Origin: Gallionellales bacterium GWA2_60_142
GTDB taxonomy: Bacteria > Pseudomonadota > Gammaproteobacteria > Burkholderiales > Gallionellaceae
Direction: 5' to 3'
DNA length: 64,000 nt
NCBI GenBank assembly: GCA_001801085.1
Contig: MGWR01000070.1
Location: 1 to 64,000, forward strand
Shown here: positions 7,059 to 16,413 of the stretch, in pieces
Numbering within the stretch: position 1 is the first letter of the stretch
Layout of the letters: every line of letters begins with the position of its first letter
Notes under the pieces: model-generated
Told to the model about the DNA's origin: nothing
Databases searched by the model: none
Seen by the model: the letters and a program-made list of their open reading frames with translations, nothing else
Position numbers and translations under genes: made by a program

Positions 7059-10000
7059 ATGAATAGCCCGAAGGAATTCCCAATACAGCTGAAGGTAGCG
7101 GCAACTGTCAAAAAATCCCGCCTGCGCCCCCGCCGCAGCATGCACGCGCTGGAGTCGCGCATCGTGTTCGACGGTGCGGCGCTGGCGACCGTTGATGCCT
7201 TGGCGAGCGCCGATGCCGCGGTTCTGCCGGACGCCGTCGCACCCGTAGCGGGCGCGCGCAACGAGATCGTCTTCGTCGAGAGCAACGTCCGCGACTACCA
7301 GACGCTGCTGGACGGCGTCGATCCGGCTGCGGAAGTGCATGTGCTGGACGCCGCGCGGGACGGTCTGGCGCAGATCGCGGGCATTCTCGATGGGCGTAGC
7401 GGCATAGCCGCGATTCATATCCTCTCGCATGGTGCTGCGGGAGAATTGGGCTTGGGCACACTCACCCTGACTTCGCAGAACCTGCAAGAACATTCCGGTG
7501 ATTTAGCGAGTATCGGTAGTGCGTTGAGCCAGAATGCGGACATTCTGCTCTACGGCTGCGATGTCGGAGCGGGTACCGCTGGTTCGGCATTTATAGATGC
7601 GCTGTCCCAAGCGACCCAGGCCGATATTGCGGCCTCGGACGATTTGACCGGAGCCGCGCAAAAAAGCGGCAACTGGGTGCTGGAAGTGGCCAGCGGCCAG
7701 ATCGAGGCCGCCGCCTTGCAGTTCTCCGGATATCGGGACATTCTTCCCAGCGTGGCAGGGACGATCAGCCTTAGCGGTCAACCAGACTTCACCGACTACG
7801 GTGTGGTTTTTTCCGACGGGGAAGGGGGTTCGACGGACATTGCCGGTATTCAATACGATTTCTTTTTTACCAACAGCGCCAATGCTCAGATCAATACCGT
7901 ATACGCATATAACGTCACTCTGAGCACCCCACTTTCTACGCTGTCTGAAAGCGTTGGTGGTGGCAATGCGAGTTTCGCCGTTTTCAAGAGCTCGGCAGGA
8001 GAGAATTTCAAACTGACCAGCTTTTCGGTTCAGGATAGCGGGGGGTATAACGGAACCTGGTCCGTGCAAGCCTACGAGAATGGGGGCGCGGTTGGGGCGG
8101 CTCAAACTTTTACCATTGCGCAATCGGGAGACTACAACACGACCGTGACGTTATCGAACGACTTTCAGAATATTGATGAGGTTCGCATTTCAACATCGGG
8201 CGGAGCCAGCGGCGGATTCATATGGGAATCCGGCTTCTATAATATTGCCGTGGCCGACCCGGTGATTCCAGACACCACCGCGCCCAACGCGCCGAGCACA
8301 CCCGACATGACGGCGGGAACGGACAGCGGCTCGTCGAGTACCGACAACATCACCAGCGACACCACGCCGACCTTCATCGGCACCGCGGAAGCCGACAGCA
8401 CGGTGACGCTGTACGACACCGACGGCACGACCGTGCTGGGTACCGCGACCGCCACGGGCGGCAACTGGACTATCACCAGTTCGGCGCTGGGCGCAGGCGC
8501 GCATACGCTCACCGCCAAAGCCACGGATGCGGCGAACAACACCTCGGTGGCTTCCAGCGGCTTGAGCATCACCATCGACGCCACCGCACCCAACGCGCCT
8601 AGCACGCCCGACATGACGGCGGGAACGGACAGCGGCTCGTCGAGCACCGACAACATCACCAGCAACACCACGCCCACCTTCAGCGGCACCGCGGAAGCCG
8701 GCAGTACGGTGACGCTGTACGACACCGACGGCACGACAGTGCTGGGCACCGCGACCGCCACGGGCGGCAACTGGTCGATCACCAGTTCGGCGCTGGGCGC
8801 AGGCGCGCACACGCTCACCGCCAAGGCCACGGATGCGGCCGGCAACGTCAGCGTGGCCTCGGCCGGGCTGGCCATCACCATCGACACCTCGGCTGCGGCC
8901 CCCGCGTCGCTCGACCTTGCGACCGCCAGCGACAGCGGTTCGAACAATACCGACAACCTTACCAACGACACCACGCCGACCATTACCGGCACTGCAGAAG
9001 TGGGCGCCGCGATCACGCTGTACGATACCGACGGCACGACGTCGCTGGGCACTGCCACTGCGGACGGCTCCGGCAACTGGAGCATCACCGCGTCCTCCCT
9101 GAGCGCTGGTGCGCACACCCTCACGGCCAAGCAGACCGACCAGGCCGGTAACGTCAGCGCAGCCTCGGCCGGATTGGCTATTACCATCGATACGACGGCA
9201 CCCACAGTCAGCGATGCTCGCATCAGCATTTCGGGCGCCTCCGGCACCGGCGGCGCGTACAAGATCGGCGACACCGTCACCGCGACCTGGGACAACACCG
9301 GCACAGGCGACAACAACGCAGACACCATCAGCGGCGTGACCGTGGACTTCAGCGCCTTCGGAGGCGGTGCTGCCGTGGCGGCGAGCAACAGCGGCGGCAC
9401 CTGGACGGCGACCTACACCATCGTCGCCGGGGCCATCGACGGCGCGAACAGGAACGTCTCCGTGACCGCGACGGACAACGCCGGCAACACGACGACCACG
9501 GCGGACACCAGCAACGCGACGCTGGACAACGTCGCCCCGACCGTGACCGACGGCAACATCAGCATCTCTGGCGCCACCGGCAGCGGCGGCGCGTTCAAGA
9601 TCGGCGACACCGTCACCGCGACTTGGAACAACACCGCCGGCGGCGACAACAACGCCGACACCATCAGCGGCGTGACGGTAGACTTCAGCGCCTTCGGCGG
9701 TGGTGCGGCGGTGGCGGCGAGCAACAGCGGCGGCACCTGGACGGCGACCTATACCATCGCTTCCGGTGCCATCGACGGCACGAACAAGAACGTCAGCGTG
9801 ACCACGACGGACAACGCCGGCAACACCACGACCACGGCGGACACCAGTAACGCGACGCTGGATAACGTTGCCCCGACCGTGACCGACGCCAACATCTCGA
9901 TCAGCGGTGCATCCGGCACCGGCGGCGCCTACAAGATCGGCGATACCGTGACCGCGACCTGGAACAACACCGCGGGTGGCGACAACAACGCAGACACCAT

Positions 10001-13000
10001 CAGCGGCGTGACGGTGGACTTCAGCGCGTTCGGCGGCGGTGCTGCCGTGGCGGCGAGCAACAGCGGCGGCACCTGGACGGCGACCTACACCATCGTCTCG
10101 GGCGCGATTGACGGCACCAACAAGAATGTCAGCGTGACCGCGACCGACAACGCGGGCAACACGACGACCACGGCGGACATTAGCAATGCGACGCTGGACA
10201 ATCAGGCCCCGACCGTGACCGACGGCAATATCAGCATTTCGGGCGCCGCCGGTACCGGCGGTGCGTTCAAGATCGGCGACACCGTCACCGCGACCTGGAA
10301 CAACACCGCGGGCGGCGACAACAATGCAGACACCATCAGCGGCGTGACGGCGGACTTCAGCGCGTTCGGCGGCGGTGCTGCCGTGGCGGCGAGCAACAGC
10401 GGCGGCACCTGGACGGCGACCTATACCATCGTCGCCGGGGCCATCGACGGTGCGAACAGGAACGTCTCCGTGACCGCGACGGACAACGCCGGCAACACGA
10501 CGACCACGGCGGACACGAGCAACGCGACGCTGGACAACGTCGCCCCGACCGTGACCGACGGCAATATCAGCATTTCGGGTGCATCCGGCACCGGCGGAGC
10601 GTACAAGACCGGCGACACCGTGACCGCGACCTGGAATAACACCGCGGGCGGCGACAACAATGCCGACACCATCAGCGGCGTGACCGTGGACTTCAGCGCG
10701 TTCGGAGGCGGTGCTGCGGTGGCGGCGACGAACAGCGGCGGCACCTGGACGGCGACCTACACGCTGGTTACCGGTGCGGTGAACGGTACGAACATGAACG
10801 TCAGCGTGACCGCGACGGATAACGCGGGAAACACCAAGACCACGGCGGACACGAGCAACGCCACCGCTGACACCACGGCTCCCACCATTGCCAACGCCGT
10901 GGCGAACCAGGCCGTCAACGATAACGCCACCCTGTCGCCGTTCGCCACGATGACATTCACCGAAGCCAACACGTTGACGGTGCAGATCACCCTGGATACG
11001 GCAGCCAAGGGCAGCTTCACCACCCTGAACGGCTTCACCGATGCGGGTGGCGGCGTGTATACCTACACCGGCACGGCGGCAAATGCCGCCACCGCGATAC
11101 AGGGGCTGGTGTTCACCCCGACCGCCAACCGGGTCGCGCCCGGATCGACCGAAACCACCACATTTACCGTGGACATCACCGATGCGGCGGGCAACACGGC
11201 CAGCGATGCCGCCACCACCGCGGTCTCCACCTCGATCAACGATGCGCCAGTGTTGAATGCCGCCGCTTCGCCCGCCTTGAACGGGATGGGGATCAACCCG
11301 GCGGCGCCCAGCAACGGCTCCACCACCGGCAGCACGCTGGTTTCCGCGCTGGTGGGGGGCGTCACCGACGCGGATACCGGGGCGGTGAAAGGCATCGCCA
11401 TTACGGCCACCGACACCGTCAACGGCACGCTGTATTACTCCACCGATGGCGGCACGACCTGGACTGCGGCGGGCGCGGTTGCGGCCAACAGCGCGCTGTT
11501 GCTGGCTTCCGACGCCAACACCCGCTTGTATTACCAGTCCAACACCGGGGTCAGCGGCAACATCGCCTCCGCGCTGACTTTCCGCGCGTGGGACCAGACC
11601 AACGGAGCAGCGGCGAGCAAGGTGGACACGACCACCAACGGCACGACGACCGCGTTCAGCACCGCCACCGATACCGCCTCCATCGCCATTTATCCGCCGC
11701 CCACCATAGGCAGCGTATCGGCAGGGCAGGCGGTGAACGACAATGCCACGGTCTCGCCGTTCGCGGCCACCACCATTGCGGATTCACTCGCAAACAACGT
11801 CACCGTCACCGTCGCGCTGGATACCCAGGCCAAGGGCAGTTTCACTACCTTGTCGGGCTTTACCGATAACAACGATGGTACCTACACGCTGACCAATGTC
11901 ACGGCCGCGGCGGCGCAAACGGCGATCCGCGGGCTGGTATTCACCCCCGCCGCCAACCGCGTCAATCCGACGCTGACCGAGACCACTACGTTTACCGTGA
12001 CCGTTACCGATGTCACGACCACCGTTGCCGCGACCGATGCGACGACCACCGTGGTTTCGACTTCGATCAACGACGCGCCCGCCGTGGGCGGCGCGACTGC
12101 CGTCACCAACATCGACGATACGGCAACCGCCACGCCGTTCTCGACCTTTACCATCAGCGATGCCGATACCGCACAGACGCAGACTCTGACGGTCACGCTG
12201 GATGCGGCGGCGAAGGGCGCGTTATCCAACCTGAGCGGCGGCGCGTACAACGCCGGGACGGGGGTTTATACCTTTACCGGCACGGCGGCACAGGCGCAAG
12301 CGGCGATCCGCGGCCTGGTGTTCACCCCCACCGCCAACCGCGTCAACCCGACATTGACCGAGACCACCACCTTCACGGTGAGCGTCAACGACGCCATCGC
12401 GGTCGCAGCGACGGATGCCACCACCACCGTGGTTGCGACTTCGATCAACGATGCACCGACGGTGGGCGGCGCGACGGCCGTGACCAACCTCAACGTCGGC
12501 ACCACCGCCAGCGCTACGCCGTTCGCGGCGTTTACCGTCACCGATGCCGATACGGCACAGACGCAAACGGTGACGGTCACCCTGGACACCGCGGCCAAGG
12601 GCGCACTGTCCAATCTGAGCGGCGGCACATATGACGCCGGGACGGGTGTGTACACCTTCACCGGCACGGCGGCGCAGGCGCAAGCGGCGATTCGCGCATT
12701 GGTGTTTACGCCGACCGCGAACCGCGTTACCGCCGGTGCCACGGAAACCACCACCTTCACCGTGAGCGTTAACGATGGCATTGCTGCCGCAGCAAGCGAC
12801 AACACGACCACAGTCGTGGTCACCAACGTACCGCCACCGGTCGTAGTACCGCCACCGGTAGTGCCGCCGCCGGTTGAACCTCCACCACCGGTTGAACCTC
12901 CACCGGTCGTACCGCCACCACCGGTTGAACCACCTCCGGTCGTGACGCCGCCGCCGGTCGAACCGCCTCCGGTCGTGACGCCCCCGCCCCCGCCGCCGCC

Positions 13001-13799
13001 GGTCGTGACACCGCCTCCGCCTGCGCCACCGGCTCCGCCGCCGGCACCTCCGGCTCCGCCCGCACCGACGCCGCCTATCGTGGCGCCGGTCGTTGCGCCG
13101 CCCCCGCCACCGGCCCCACCGGCCCCGCAGATCAACGTCCTGCCGGTTCCGAATCTGCCGCAAGGCACGATCCCGCAATCGTCGCTGGTGGTCGATAACG
13201 GCATCGGCAATCTTTCCGTCGGCGCCGGGCAGAGCTTTACCTACGTCATTCCGAGGGATGCTTTCCTCTCCAGTTCCGGTGATGCGCGACTGAGCTTCCA
13301 GGCCACGCAGGCCAACGGCGCGCCGTTGCCGAACTGGCTGCGCTTCAATCCCGAGACGGGGACATTCAGCGGCGTCGTGCCCGAGGGCGTGAGAGGCGAT
13401 CTGCGCATCCGGGTCAAGGCCGTGGACAGCAAGGGCAACGAGGTAGTGACCACCTTTACGATCAGGAGCGGCGTGGTCGCGCGCGAGAACGGCAATCAGC
13501 CCGGGAACGACGAGCCCGGGAACGACGAGCCGCGCCAGCGTCAGCGCGGGGCGGCGCTGTCAGGCCAAGGGCTGCTTTCAGTGCTGGGCGTGCCGGGTTT
13601 CGATGCCGGCATCCAGCCTGACACCCCGACGGATCGGGTGGCAGGGCAGCAGGCGGAACAGGGCGAGGCGGTTTCCTCCGAAGGCCAGGCGCCGCAATTG
13701 TCCGCACAGTTGCAGCGCGAGGCCCAACGATTCGGTCAGGCCAAGGACGCGACCTTGCGCCATCTGGCCGCCGTGGAACAGGCGCGGCAACTGGCATAA
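7059..13799 (+). CDS. Giant DUF4347 / Ig-like repeat surface protein
   Basis: 2246 residues. ATG 7059 has an AAGGAG site 6 nt upstream. Basic N-terminus (KKSRLRPRRS) followed by LESRIVFDGAA, a variant of the LEPR-XLL motif seen near the N-terminus of large exported proteins. DUF4347 spans about residues 68-225 (VFVES, HILSHGAAGELGLG, LLYGCDVG). Then: a linker domain (235-405), three bacterial Ig-like domains of 102 residues (407-712), five near-identical 112-residue repeats (717-1276), four cadherin-like/VCBS-like repeats with one different insert domain (1280-1922), a Pro/Val-rich stalk (1923-2024), a putative Ig fold (2044-2137) and a charged Gln-rich tail. There are no RTX nonapeptides and no standard Sec signal. 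Likely an adhesin or surface-layer protein exported by the downstream TolC/HlyD genes. Confidence 0.88.
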   Translation: MNSPKEFPIQLKVAATVKKSRLRPRRSMHALESRIVFDGAALATVDALASADAAVLPDAVAPVAGARNEIVFVESNVRDYQTLLDGVDPAAEVHVLDAARDGLAQIAGILDGRSGIAAIHILSHGAAGELGLGTLTLTSQNLQEHSGDLASIGSALSQNADILLYGCDVGAGTAGSAFIDALSQATQADIAASDDLTGAAQKSGNWVLEVASGQIEAAALQFSGYRDILPSVAGTISLSGQPDFTDYGVVFSDGEGGSTDIAGIQYDFFFTNSANAQINTVYAYNVTLSTPLSTLSESVGGGNASFAVFKSSAGENFKLTSFSVQDSGGYNGTWSVQAYENGGAVGAAQTFTIAQSGDYNTTVTLSNDFQNIDEVRISTSGGASGGFIWESGFYNIAVADPVIPDTTAPNAPSTPDMTAGTDSGSSSTDNITSDTTPTFIGTAEADSTVTLYDTDGTTVLGTATATGGNWTITSSALGAGAHTLTAKATDAANNTSVASSGLSITIDATAPNAPSTPDMTAGTDSGSSSTDNITSNTTPTFSGTAEAGSTVTLYDTDGTTVLGTATATGGNWSITSSALGAGAHTLTAKATDAAGNVSVASAGLAITIDTSAAAPASLDLATASDSGSNNTDNLTNDTTPTITGTAEVGAAITLYDTDGTTSLGTATADGSGNWSITASSLSAGAHTLTAKQTDQAGNVSAASAGLAITIDTTAPTVSDARISISGASGTGGAYKIGDTVTATWDNTGTGDNNADTISGVTVDFSAFGGGAAVAASNSGGTWTATYTIVAGAIDGANRNVSVTATDNAGNTTTTADTSNATLDNVAPTVTDGNISISGATGSGGAFKIGDTVTATWNNTAGGDNNADTISGVTVDFSAFGGGAAVAASNSGGTWTATYTIASGAIDGTNKNVSVTTTDNAGNTTTTADTSNATLDNVAPTVTDANISISGASGTGGAYKIGDTVTATWNNTAGGDNNADTISGVTVDFSAFGGGAAVAASNSGGTWTATYTIVSGAIDGTNKNVSVTATDNAGNTTTTADISNATLDNQAPTVTDGNISISGAAGTGGAFKIGDTVTATWNNTAGGDNNADTISGVTADFSAFGGGAAVAASNSGGTWTATYTIVAGAIDGANRNVSVTATDNAGNTTTTADTSNATLDNVAPTVTDGNISISGASGTGGAYKTGDTVTATWNNTAGGDNNADTISGVTVDFSAFGGGAAVAATNSGGTWTATYTLVTGAVNGTNMNVSVTATDNAGNTKTTADTSNATADTTAPTIANAVANQAVNDNATLSPFATMTFTEANTLTVQITLDTAAKGSFTTLNGFTDAGGGVYTYTGTAANAATAIQGLVFTPTANRVAPGSTETTTFTVDITDAAGNTASDAATTAVSTSINDAPVLNAAASPALNGMGINPAAPSNGSTTGSTLVSALVGGVTDADTGAVKGIAITATDTVNGTLYYSTDGGTTWTAAGAVAANSALLLASDANTRLYYQSNTGVSGNIASALTFRAWDQTNGAAASKVDTTTNGTTTAFSTATDTASIAIYPPPTIGSVSAGQAVNDNATVSPFAATTIADSLANNVTVTVALDTQAKGSFTTLSGFTDNNDGTYTLTNVTAAAAQTAIRGLVFTPAANRVNPTLTETTTFTVTVTDVTTTVAATDATTTVVSTSINDAPAVGGATAVTNIDDTATATPFSTFTISDADTAQTQTLTVTLDAAAKGALSNLSGGAYNAGTGVYTFTGTAAQAQAAIRGLVFTPTANRVNPTLTETTTFTVSVNDAIAVAATDATTTVVATSINDAPTVGGATAVTNLNVGTTASATPFAAFTVTDADTAQTQTVTVTLDTAAKGALSNLSGGTYDAGTGVYTFTGTAAQAQAAIRALVFTPTANRVTAGATETTTFTVSVNDGIAAAASDNTTTVVVTNVPPPVVVPPPVVPPPVEPPPPVEPPPVVPPPPVEPPPVVTPPPVEPPPVVTPPPPPPPVVTPPPPAPPAPPPAPPAPPAPTPPIVAPVVAPPPPPAPPAPQINVLPVPNLPQGTIPQSSLVVDNGIGNLSVGAGQSFTYVIPRDAFLSSSGDARLSFQATQANGAPLPNWLRFNPETGTFSGVVPEGVRGDLRIRVKAVDSKGNEVVTTFTIRSGVVARENGNQPGNDEPGNDEPRQRQRGAALSGQGLLSVLGVPGFDAGIQPDTPTDRVAGQQAEQGEAVSSEGQAPQLSAQLQREAQRFGQAKDATLRHLAAVEQARQLA
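8281..9190 (+). repeat. Three ~306-bp Ig-like coding repeats
   Basis: Copies begin at about 8281, 8587 and 8890. The first two are nearly identical in DNA (APNAPSTPDMTAGTDSG...); the third is more diverged. Each encodes one bacterial Ig-like domain ending SLxITID. Confidence 0.85.
9207..10886 (+). repeat. Five 336-bp tandem coding repeats
   Basis: The repeat phase is exact: the same motif recurs at 9207, 9543, 9879, 10215 and 10551 (336 bp, 112 codons). Copies differ by few bases, pointing to recent duplication or gene conversion. Each unit encodes ISGA-x-GxGGAxKxGDTVTATW ... NSGGTWTATYT. Confidence 0.92.
10877..12825 (+). repeat. Four diverged cadherin/VCBS-like coding repeats
   Basis: Four copies at about 10877-11250, 11698-12075, 12080-12445 and 12455-12825, each with AKGxxxxLxG, TGTAAQAQAAIRxLVFTPxANR and TETTTFTVxVxD. 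The first two are separated by a different domain at 11250-11690. Last two copies are the most alike. Confidence 0.8.
12826..13130 (+). repeat. Pro/Val-rich low-complexity stalk
   Basis: About 100 codons of PPPVV/PPPVE/PPAPP units inside the giant gene. Such stretches form extended rods that often cross or sit on the cell wall. Long Gly-rich open frames on the opposite strand here are artefacts of this composition. Confidence 0.9.
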
Positions 13800-13845
13800 C
13801 CCTTTTTAATCGAAATACAATCCAGAACCAGGGAGAACTCAAGTG

Positions 13846-15531
13846 ATGTCCAACCAAAAACAACAACCCGCACGTTCCATCGCAAACCATCGCTGGACGC
13901 TGCTTCCATTGACGGCACTGGTGCTCGCGACACTGGGCGGTTGCGCCGTCACGCCGGAGCCGATGACCAGCGCCGAGCGCAAGGAACGCATCCAGCAGGA
14001 CATGAGTGCCTTGTTCAAGGATGTCGAGCCTTTGTCCGGTCCACTGAGCCTGCACGAGGCGCAGGCGCGCGCGCTGAAATACAACGCCGATGCGCGCCTG
14101 AAGCTGATGGAGGAGGTGCTGTCCAACGCGCAGCTCGATCTTGCGCATTACGACATGCTGCCGCGCATGACGGTGTCCGCGGGCTACTCGGCCCGCAACA
14201 ACGATGCGCTGTCTTCTTCGGTGACGCTGAACAACGGCGTGCTGACGCCGACCGGTACCTATTCGGGCGCGCAGGAAAGAAGCCGCAGCACGACCAATGC
14301 CGTGCTCGCGTGGAACGTGCTGGATTTCGGCGTCAGTTATGTGCGCGCCCAGCAACAGGCCACGCAGACGCTGATGGCCAACGAGCGCAAGCGCAAGGCG
14401 GTGCAAAACATCATGCAGGACGTGCGTCATGCGTATTGGCGCGCCTATGGCGCACAGAACATCCTGCCGCGGCTCGACGCGCTGCTGGTGCAGGTCAACG
14501 ATGCATTGAAGCGCAGCCGCAGCATGGAAGAGCAGCGCCTGATGGCGCCCATCGACGCGCTGTCCTACCAGCGCGGCCTGATCGATCTCTACCAGCAGAT
14601 CATGAGACACCGCCAGGAACTGGCGTCCGCGAAGACCGAACTGTCGGCGCTGATCAACGTCAAGCCCGGCACGAAACTGGAACTGAGCGGCGACGACAAC
14701 ATGGACTCGCTTCCCGGCGCGAAAATCCTGAACGACATGGACGCGCTGGATCAGGCCGCGCTCGCCAATCGTCCCGAGTTGCGCGAGGAGGATTACCGCA
14801 AGAAGGTAACCGTGCTCGAAGCGCGCAAGGCATTGTTCTCGCTGCTGCCGGGCATCGAGATCAACGCTTCCGCGAACCACGACAGCAACCGTTTCCTGTT
14901 CAAGAACGACTGGACCGAAACCGGTGCGACGGTCTCGTTCAACCTGTTGCGCGCGTTCTCCTATTCTTCGATGAAGGATGCGCAGGAGGTGCAGGCGAAG
15001 CTCGACGACGCCCGCCGCGTTGCGCTCAGCATGGCGGTGCTGGCGCAGGTGCGCATTGCCGGCGAACGTTATCGCGAAGCCATCACCGATTACGCGATCA
15101 ACAAGCAGGCCGCAGAGGTGGATGCGCGCATCGAGAAGCATGTTGTTTCCGGCGTGATGGCCAATTCCGAATCGGATATGACGCTGCTGCGCGCCAAGGT
15201 CAAGGCGGCGCTGTCGGAGATGCAGCGCTACGTGAGCTATGCGGGGCTGCAGATGTCCTATGCGCGGGTCGCCAATTCCATCGGTGTCGACATGTTGCCG
15301 GATTCGCCGAAGCTGGACGATCTGAAGTCGTTCTCAGACCAGATTTCGCGCGTAGACGAGGCATGGCAGAAGGGCGATTTCCAGCAAGGTTCTTCCGAGC
15401 CTCAATCCGTTGCGGCGACGGAGTCTCCTCCGGTTGCGGCGCAGGAATCGCAACCGGTTGCACCGGCAGCACAGCCGGGGGCTCCCCAGCAGGTCGCGAA
15501 GTTGTCGGTAACAGTGAAAGAATCTAGATGA
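13846..15531 (+). CDS. TolC-family outer-membrane efflux lipoprotein
   Basis: 561 residues. Starts at ATG 13846 (GGGAG at 13831; a GTG one codon earlier is possible). Lipoprotein signal ends LATLGGCAV, so the Cys is probably acylated. Two OEP repeats of long helices are visible (SLHEAQARALKYNADARL; RSRSTTNAVLAWNVLDFGVSY; later ALANRPELREEDY). The C-terminal 60 residues are Pro/Ala/Gln-rich, an extension not typical of TolC. It should supply the outer-membrane channel for the giant protein encoded 46 bp upstream. Its stop overlaps the ATG of the next gene. Confidence 0.9.
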   Translation: MSNQKQQPARSIANHRWTLLPLTALVLATLGGCAVTPEPMTSAERKERIQQDMSALFKDVEPLSGPLSLHEAQARALKYNADARLKLMEEVLSNAQLDLAHYDMLPRMTVSAGYSARNNDALSSSVTLNNGVLTPTGTYSGAQERSRSTTNAVLAWNVLDFGVSYVRAQQQATQTLMANERKRKAVQNIMQDVRHAYWRAYGAQNILPRLDALLVQVNDALKRSRSMEEQRLMAPIDALSYQRGLIDLYQQIMRHRQELASAKTELSALINVKPGTKLELSGDDNMDSLPGAKILNDMDALDQAALANRPELREEDYRKKVTVLEARKALFSLLPGIEINASANHDSNRFLFKNDWTETGATVSFNLLRAFSYSSMKDAQEVQAKLDDARRVALSMAVLAQVRIAGERYREAITDYAINKQAAEVDARIEKHVVSGVMANSESDMTLLRAKVKAALSEMQRYVSYAGLQMSYARVANSIGVDMLPDSPKLDDLKSFSDQISRVDEAWQKGDFQQGSSEPQSVAATESPPVAAQESQPVAPAAQPGAPQQVAKLSVTVKESR

Positions 15532-16403
15532 ATCAAAAGTGGTTGATGGGCGGGGCGCTGGCAGTCGGCGTCCTCGGCGTGGTGTTTTTTTCAGGCGAGA
15601 AAGAGCCGGTTCCGGCGGCCGCATTGACGCCTGTGCCGGCTTCTTCTCCTGCGGATACATCGGTCGCAGCATCCGCTCCCGTGGCGGCAATGCTGAAAGC
15701 GCCGGAGAAAAAACTCGATGAGGTGCGCGTGCTGATCGCCGCAGAAGGCGAGAGCGTGCTGGCGGCGCAGATGGCGGGGCGCATCGTGGGCATTAGCGCC
15801 AAGCTGGGCGACCGCGTGAATCAGGGGCAGTCCATCCTGCGTTTCGATTGCGACGAGCAGCAGGCGCGGCTCAACATGGCGCGGGCGGAATCGGACGGCG
15901 CGCAGAAAGTCTACGAGGCGAAGGCCAAGCTACAGTCCATGCAGTCGGCCAGTCTGTTGGAGGTGAATCAGGCGGCTGCGGAAGCGGAAAAGTTCAAGGC
16001 GCAGATCCAGCTCTTCCAGGCGCAACTGCGTTTGTGCAGCATCAATGCGCCGTTCTCCGGACGCGTCACCAAGCTGCGCATCAAGCCTTACGAGAGCGTC
16101 GTCGTCGGCCAGCAACTGGTCGAGGTCATCAACGACGAGAAGCTCAAGGTGCAACTCAACATCCCGTCGCTGTGGCTGGCACGGGTAAAGGCGGGCAATC
16201 CGTTCGAGGTGCGCATCGACGAGACCGGCAAGCGCTATGAGGCCACGGTTCGCCGTATCAACGGCAAGGTCGATGCGGTCAGCCAGTCCGTCGAGATCGA
16301 AGGCGAACTGGTCGGTCGCCCCGAGGATTTGCTGCCGGGCATGAGTGGCGTCGCGATCTTTCCAGATGCCGCGCCGGACGTGAAGCCGGACGTGAAGAAG
16401 TAG
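15528..16403 (+). CDS. HlyD/RND-type periplasmic adaptor (first)
   Basis: 291 residues with an N-terminal membrane anchor (WLMGGALAVGVLGVVFF), a Pro/Ala linker, a lipoyl half-motif (GRIVGISAKLGDRVNQGQSILRFD), a helical hairpin (about 110-165) and the second lipoyl/barrel part (INAPFSGRVTKLRIKPYESVVVGQ). ATG at 15528 overlaps the tolC-like stop (ATGA), indicating translational coupling. Bridges inner-membrane components to the TolC channel by family analogy. Confidence 0.9.
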   Translation: MNQKWLMGGALAVGVLGVVFFSGEKEPVPAAALTPVPASSPADTSVAASAPVAAMLKAPEKKLDEVRVLIAAEGESVLAAQMAGRIVGISAKLGDRVNQGQSILRFDCDEQQARLNMARAESDGAQKVYEAKAKLQSMQSASLLEVNQAAAEAEKFKAQIQLFQAQLRLCSINAPFSGRVTKLRIKPYESVVVGQQLVEVINDEKLKVQLNIPSLWLARVKAGNPFEVRIDETGKRYEATVRRINGKVDAVSQSVEIEGELVGRPEDLLPGMSGVAIFPDAAPDVKPDVKK

Positions 16404-16413
16404 CGCGCGCCGG

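Noticed and set aside
12222..13210. Gly-rich and Arg-rich minus-strand open frames
   Set aside because: Antisense of the Pro-rich stalk and repeats of the giant gene; composition artefact.
7059..13799. RTX adhesin with classical type I signal
   Set aside because: No GGxGxDxxx nonapeptides and no standard C-terminal secretion signal are visible.
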